A stretch of DNA of 64,000 nucleotides from Diplosphaera chodatii (taxonomy: Eukaryota; Chlorophyta; Trebouxiophyceae; Prasiolales; Stichococcaceae), in assembly GCA_032358165.1 (NCBI GenBank), contig JAALGY010000017.1, positions 1,488,001 through 1,552,000 on the forward strand, in the 5' to 3' direction. The translations under genes were made by a program, and so were the position numbers. Positions 60,765-64,000 of the stretch are shown here, piece after piece. Below the pieces are notes generated by a model, which worked only from the letters and a program-made list of their open reading frames with translations, did not search any database and was not told where the DNA came from. Numbering within the stretch: position 1 is the stretch's first letter; every line of letters begins with the position of its first letter.

Positions 60765-61262
60765 GGTGATTAAGCTGGCTGGCACTCCTTTTCTCTGATT
60801 GACTGGCGTTGGACGATTTGCTGCTCAAAGCTTCACTATGGCAGCGTTGTTACACCCCAGTCAAGGTGATCGCAGCTATTCAATCGCACGTAGCGTGCAG
60901 GTGTGTGCAGAGACGAAGGGAGAGCACATTGTTCGGTGTGAACATTGCACCGCACGTGCCCCGGCGGCAACTAGGTGTCGCCCTAGTCGCCTAGTGTAAG
61001 TAGCCAAGCGCAGGGGGCCGGACGAGTCGACGGGGCGTACAGCTGCAAATCTGCATATCTTACATCTGGTGCATAGCACCACCAGGCTAAGTGCTTTTGC
61101 TTGTCGCTTGACGTTCTGCCTTTCTGAGTCTTTTGCCCACTCTGTTACAGCGTTTGGTGGGATTATAAAGCGGCTTCAAGGTGCATTGCACACAGCTCCC
61201 AGGCCAGCCTACCCTCTTGCATCATTGCACTGGCGTCGGTTTCAGCTCATTCGCGTGCGACA
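60765..61262. promoter_or_regulatory. Upstream region shared by SAM synthetase and the mTERF-like gene
   Basis: About 500 bp upstream of the SAM synthetase start. The first exon of the plus-strand gene may also lie here, because no in-frame ATG is seen in its first recognised exon. No clear promoter motif found. Confidence 0.35.
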
Positions 61263-62176
61263 TTGCACAGTGGACATTTCTGCTTGCGGACAGCATCTGT
61301 TGTCGCAGCGGTCCAAAGGCGTCGGTGCATCACACCACCACCTCCACGTGCAGAGCGGCACCGGCTTGGGACTCGACCGTGGAGGCAGCTTCCACCAACC
61401 AAAGCCCAGAGACGCTTCGTACACGTGGAGTGGAATCGTAGCGCACAGGCAGCAGCAACTCCTGGCGACCCGTATGCGAGCACAGCGCAGCTGCGGCATC
61501 TCAGCATCGTACTCGGCTTCACCGACCACAAGGACCTGCAGAGCCTGATCAGGTGAGCCTCACAATTGATTCATGGTCCGTTGCAGTCAGGCAAGCGCAC
61601 CCGCATCACATTTACCTTGTTCGATGCCATGCTTGCATGATGTGCAAGCCATGCATCAGCAGGCGTGCGCCTGAGATCTTGGACGTGCCTCCGGCGGCAG
61701 TGCTGACTCGGGTGCTGCAGCTGCGCGCGTTGCTGCCGCACACGGACCTGCGTGCCGTGGTGCAGCGCCGGCCGCGGGTGCTGACGCAGGTGCTGAGGGG
61801 TGCACTTCACTCAGTGCCGCCTCTCGCGCATCTGTTTACTGTCTTGCCATGCATGACCCTCAGCTGGCCCTCCTTCCCCTGTATCAGCATCCGATGTGCT
61901 CCTGCGCCTATGCTTCCCGAACTGGATACTCATTTGATCATCGTGGAGCAGATGGCACTGCCTTGCCTCAAGAGCTCTTGCCGTGCTGATAGTTTAATCT
62001 CACGCAACAGGCGTCCAATGCCACCTTGGCTGCAGGACTCGGTTGCTGCAGTGGAAGCGGCGCTGCGGCAGCTGGGGCGGCTCATGCCGGGGTACGACCT
62101 GCAGGCCGACGGCAAGCTGCTGGAGCTGCACGTGTGGCAGAACTTTGTGTCCTGCCTCGAGGAGGCGCGCTTGTGA
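61263..62176 (+). CDS. mTERF-like repeat protein (may continue into MOC1)
   Basis: Helical repeats of the organelle transcription-termination factor type. Three exons: about 61263-61552, 61663-61789 and 62036-62172. The first starts with Arg/Ser/Pro-rich sequence that looks like a transit peptide and ends LSIVLGFTDHKDLQSLIR. The second continues RAPEILDVPPAAVLTRVLQL, LRALLPHTDLRAVVQRRPRV. The third reads VEAALRQLGRLMPGYDLQ. The pattern LGxxDxxLxxLIRRxPxIL is that of mTERF repeats, although only about three are present. Either the frame stops at TGA 62174-62176, or a gtgagt donor overlapping that stop joins it to the next exons. The start codon is not resolved; the frame begins with TTG, so an upstream exon is likely. 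Confidence 0.55.
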
Positions 62177-62700
62177 GTGCCATGCCATTACGCGCGGGCT
62201 GCCCTCAGCAGCAGGCGGCTGGTCACTTCTGAGCGGCAGTCACAGCAGCAATGCAAGCTGCTGTCAGGCATGCGCGCGCTGCATACCCGCATTGCTTCAT
62301 CCAACTCGGCAGGCTGAGGCTGCTTCGGCCTGCCCTCAGCAGCAGCTGCCGGTATTCGGCAGGCGTGCAACATGGGCAGCCCTGGGCAGCCCCTCCAGCA
62401 TGCAGCGGACAGCGGCTGCAGCAACATGCAGGTGCGGCCGTGTCACCATGTGCTGCACAGCATGACGCATGGCATATATTGATCGCCCAACACAAAGAGG
62501 CAAGCGTCCGCTTGAAGTGCAGGTGCCTTGACGTCCCACTTGCCGGGGCGACGAGCACTGGCTGTCTCTGCTGCAGCCCCAGCAGCTTCAGGTGGTAGGC
62601 AGCTCGTAACAGAAGCAACAAAGTGCCGTTGCGGAAGCAACAATGTGGCATGAAGGGGTTGTGTCAAGACATCTGAGTCAATAGCGCTATGGTGCTGCAG

Positions 62701-64000
62701 CTAGTAAGCGGGTCAAGAAGCACAAATCACCTGGGACAGCGCCCGGACCCCTGCCGTTGGATGTGCCCACTGGCAAGCCGGTGAGAAGTGCACACGACAT
62801 CACCTGCTGGCAGCGCCTGTCGATGTGTCTCTCCCTACTTCTGGGCCAGCGTGCTACTTTGCGGTTTCGTGCAGGTGGTCATCCTTGGGATCGACCCAGA
62901 TGCTTCTGGCGCATTCGTAACCCTCGAGTGGTCTGCAACTGCTGCTCGCACAGAGGAGGGCATGCCCAGCAGCCTTGCTGATGCCACCCTCAACGTGTTC
63001 GATATGCCGATGGAGACCATCGCTCTTGAGAAGCGCAGCCGCAGGTGACCTGCTCATGCATGTCTTCACGTCATGCAAAACACATGCACCTTGTCAAAGC
63101 TGACATTAGGGAGTGCTGAGCTGAGCTCTGTAGTGACGTTTCTGTTGCAGGCAAGCAGACGCCTGCGTGATCAGCGATCAGCTGCATGCTCTGCTGCCGC
63201 CACTCCAGGAGAAGTGCACTGTGCACTGCATCTTGGAGCAGCCTGTGCCAAATGCACTGAATGGTGCGGGTTGCATCCGGCACTGGGCATCAGTCCTGCC
63301 TGCTTAAAAGTCACCAGGTCTGCGACTGGGTATCTGACGCGTCATGGGAATGATGCCTCGTGGGAGTGAACTGGCTGCAGGGAAGTTCAGCTGGTTCCAG
63401 TCTGGGTATGCATACGGCGTATGGAACGGCTTGCTTGCAACATACGCCATGCGCAAGCAGGTACCCCGGCCCCTGCAATGCCGTCCTGTGCTGTGGCATC
63501 CTGACCATGTCAGGGCACACACATGGTGTCACGCACGGCATGGCATGGGGCAATCTCTGGATGTGAAGGCTGCGTTATGTAGGCTGATCTTGCATTGCGC
63601 ACTGCAGGTCATTTCCGCGTCACGGTGGAAGCGGGACATGGGGCTGTACGGCAAGGGCAAGGAGGGCAGCCGGCAGCTGGCGCTCGCCCTCTTCCCGCAG
63701 GCCGCGGGACACCTCAAGTGCGCAGCCGTTGTGTCATTTGATGTCGTGCCAGAAAGCTCTATTCTCGTACTGAGGTCTTCTTTGCACCACGATTGCTTAG
63801 TCCGACTGGGCACAAGCCACCATGCCACCATCTGCTGTCAGCAATGGAGCATTGCAGCCAGTATGCTCATGGCTTATGGTGTGTGCTGACTGGGCTGCAG
63901 GCGGAAGAAGGACCACGGGCGAGCGGAGGCGCTCCTGCTTGCAGCCTGGGCCTCTGGCATCGAGCTGCCTGCAGCAGCCTTTGAGACTGCGCAGGCGGTG
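62701..64000 (+). CDS. MOC1: MOC1 chloroplast Holliday-junction resolvase (runs off the window)
   Basis: MOC1 (MONOKARYOTIC CHLOROPLAST 1) cuts Holliday junctions to segregate plastid nucleoids. Exons: 62701-62780 (start possibly 62705), 62875-63044, 63151-63263, 63381-63460, 63609-63717 and 63901 to the window end. RuvC-like fold landmarks: VVILGIDPDASGAF (first acidic ligand), CILEQPVPN (Glu), FSWFQSGYAYGVWNGLL, SASRWKRDMGLYGKGKEGSR, and KRKKDHGRAEALLLAAW with the final Asp/His pair. All expected catalytic positions are intact. The frame at 62701 has no ATG and is closed upstream by a stop, so an earlier exon must supply the start; the mTERF-like exons are candidates. The 3' end is missing. 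Confidence 0.88.

Overview
The window is nuclear DNA of a green alga (Chlorophyta, most likely a Chlorella/Coccomyxa-type trebouxiophyte; the exact taxon cannot be fixed from sequence alone). Reasons: GC-rich DNA; genes cut into many short exons by introns of about 100-300 bp with gtgag/gtgcg donors and ctgcag acceptors; plant-type genes (SBP-box factor, SECRET AGENT-type O-GlcNAc transferase, TOC GTPase, nuclear-encoded plastid ribosomal proteins, MOC1 resolvase); and an algal hydroxyproline-rich wall-type glycoprotein. I saw no bacterial operons, CRISPR arrays, insertion sequences, rRNA or tRNA genes.

Layout. 0.2-7.2 kb (+): O-GlcNAc transferase, TPR plus GT41. 7.9-12.3 kb (-): Uup-type ABC-F ATPase. 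13.0-15.0 kb (+): TMEM19/DUF92 membrane protein. 16.2-21.5 kb (+): SBP-box transcription factor. 23.2-25.3 kb (+): multipass membrane protein of unknown function. 27.1-31.2 kb (+): secreted polyproline glycoprotein built from repeated symmetric exons. 32.1-34.8 kb (+): ribonuclease Z fold protein that has lost most metal ligands. 35.1-36.3 kb (-) and 37.1-37.9 kb (+): plastid ribosomal proteins uL13 and uS15, head to head. 38.3-41.3 kb (-): SIP5/DA2-like RING protein. 41.9-43.1 kb (-): unknown, probably plastid-targeted protein. 44.1-46.7 kb (-): TOC34/TOC159-like GTPase. 47.3-48.2 kb (+): unknown single-exon gene. 48.4-49.2 kb (-): LSM4. 49.7-53.0 kb (+): caprin-like RGG protein. 53.4-54.5 kb (-): archease. 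55.0-57.4 kb (+): base-exchange phosphatidylserine synthase. 57.9-60.8 kb (-): S-adenosylmethionine synthetase. 61.3-64.0 kb (+): mTERF-like exons followed by MOC1 Holliday-junction resolvase exons that run off the window.

Most gene models were checked by hand: exon lengths and phases add up to uninterrupted frames ending in a stop. From 44 kb on, the genes alternate strictly between strands, giving head-to-head pairs that share about 430-610 bp of upstream DNA. Themes recur: plastid biogenesis (uL13c, uS15c, TOC GTPase, MOC1, ABC-F), RNA handling (LSM4, caprin-like, archease, RNase Z fold) and signalling (OGT, SBP, RING). The observations most worth following are the ribonuclease Z pseudoenzyme, the possible mTERF-MOC1 fusion, the symmetric pol yproline exons and the caprin-like protein sharing a promoter region with LSM4.
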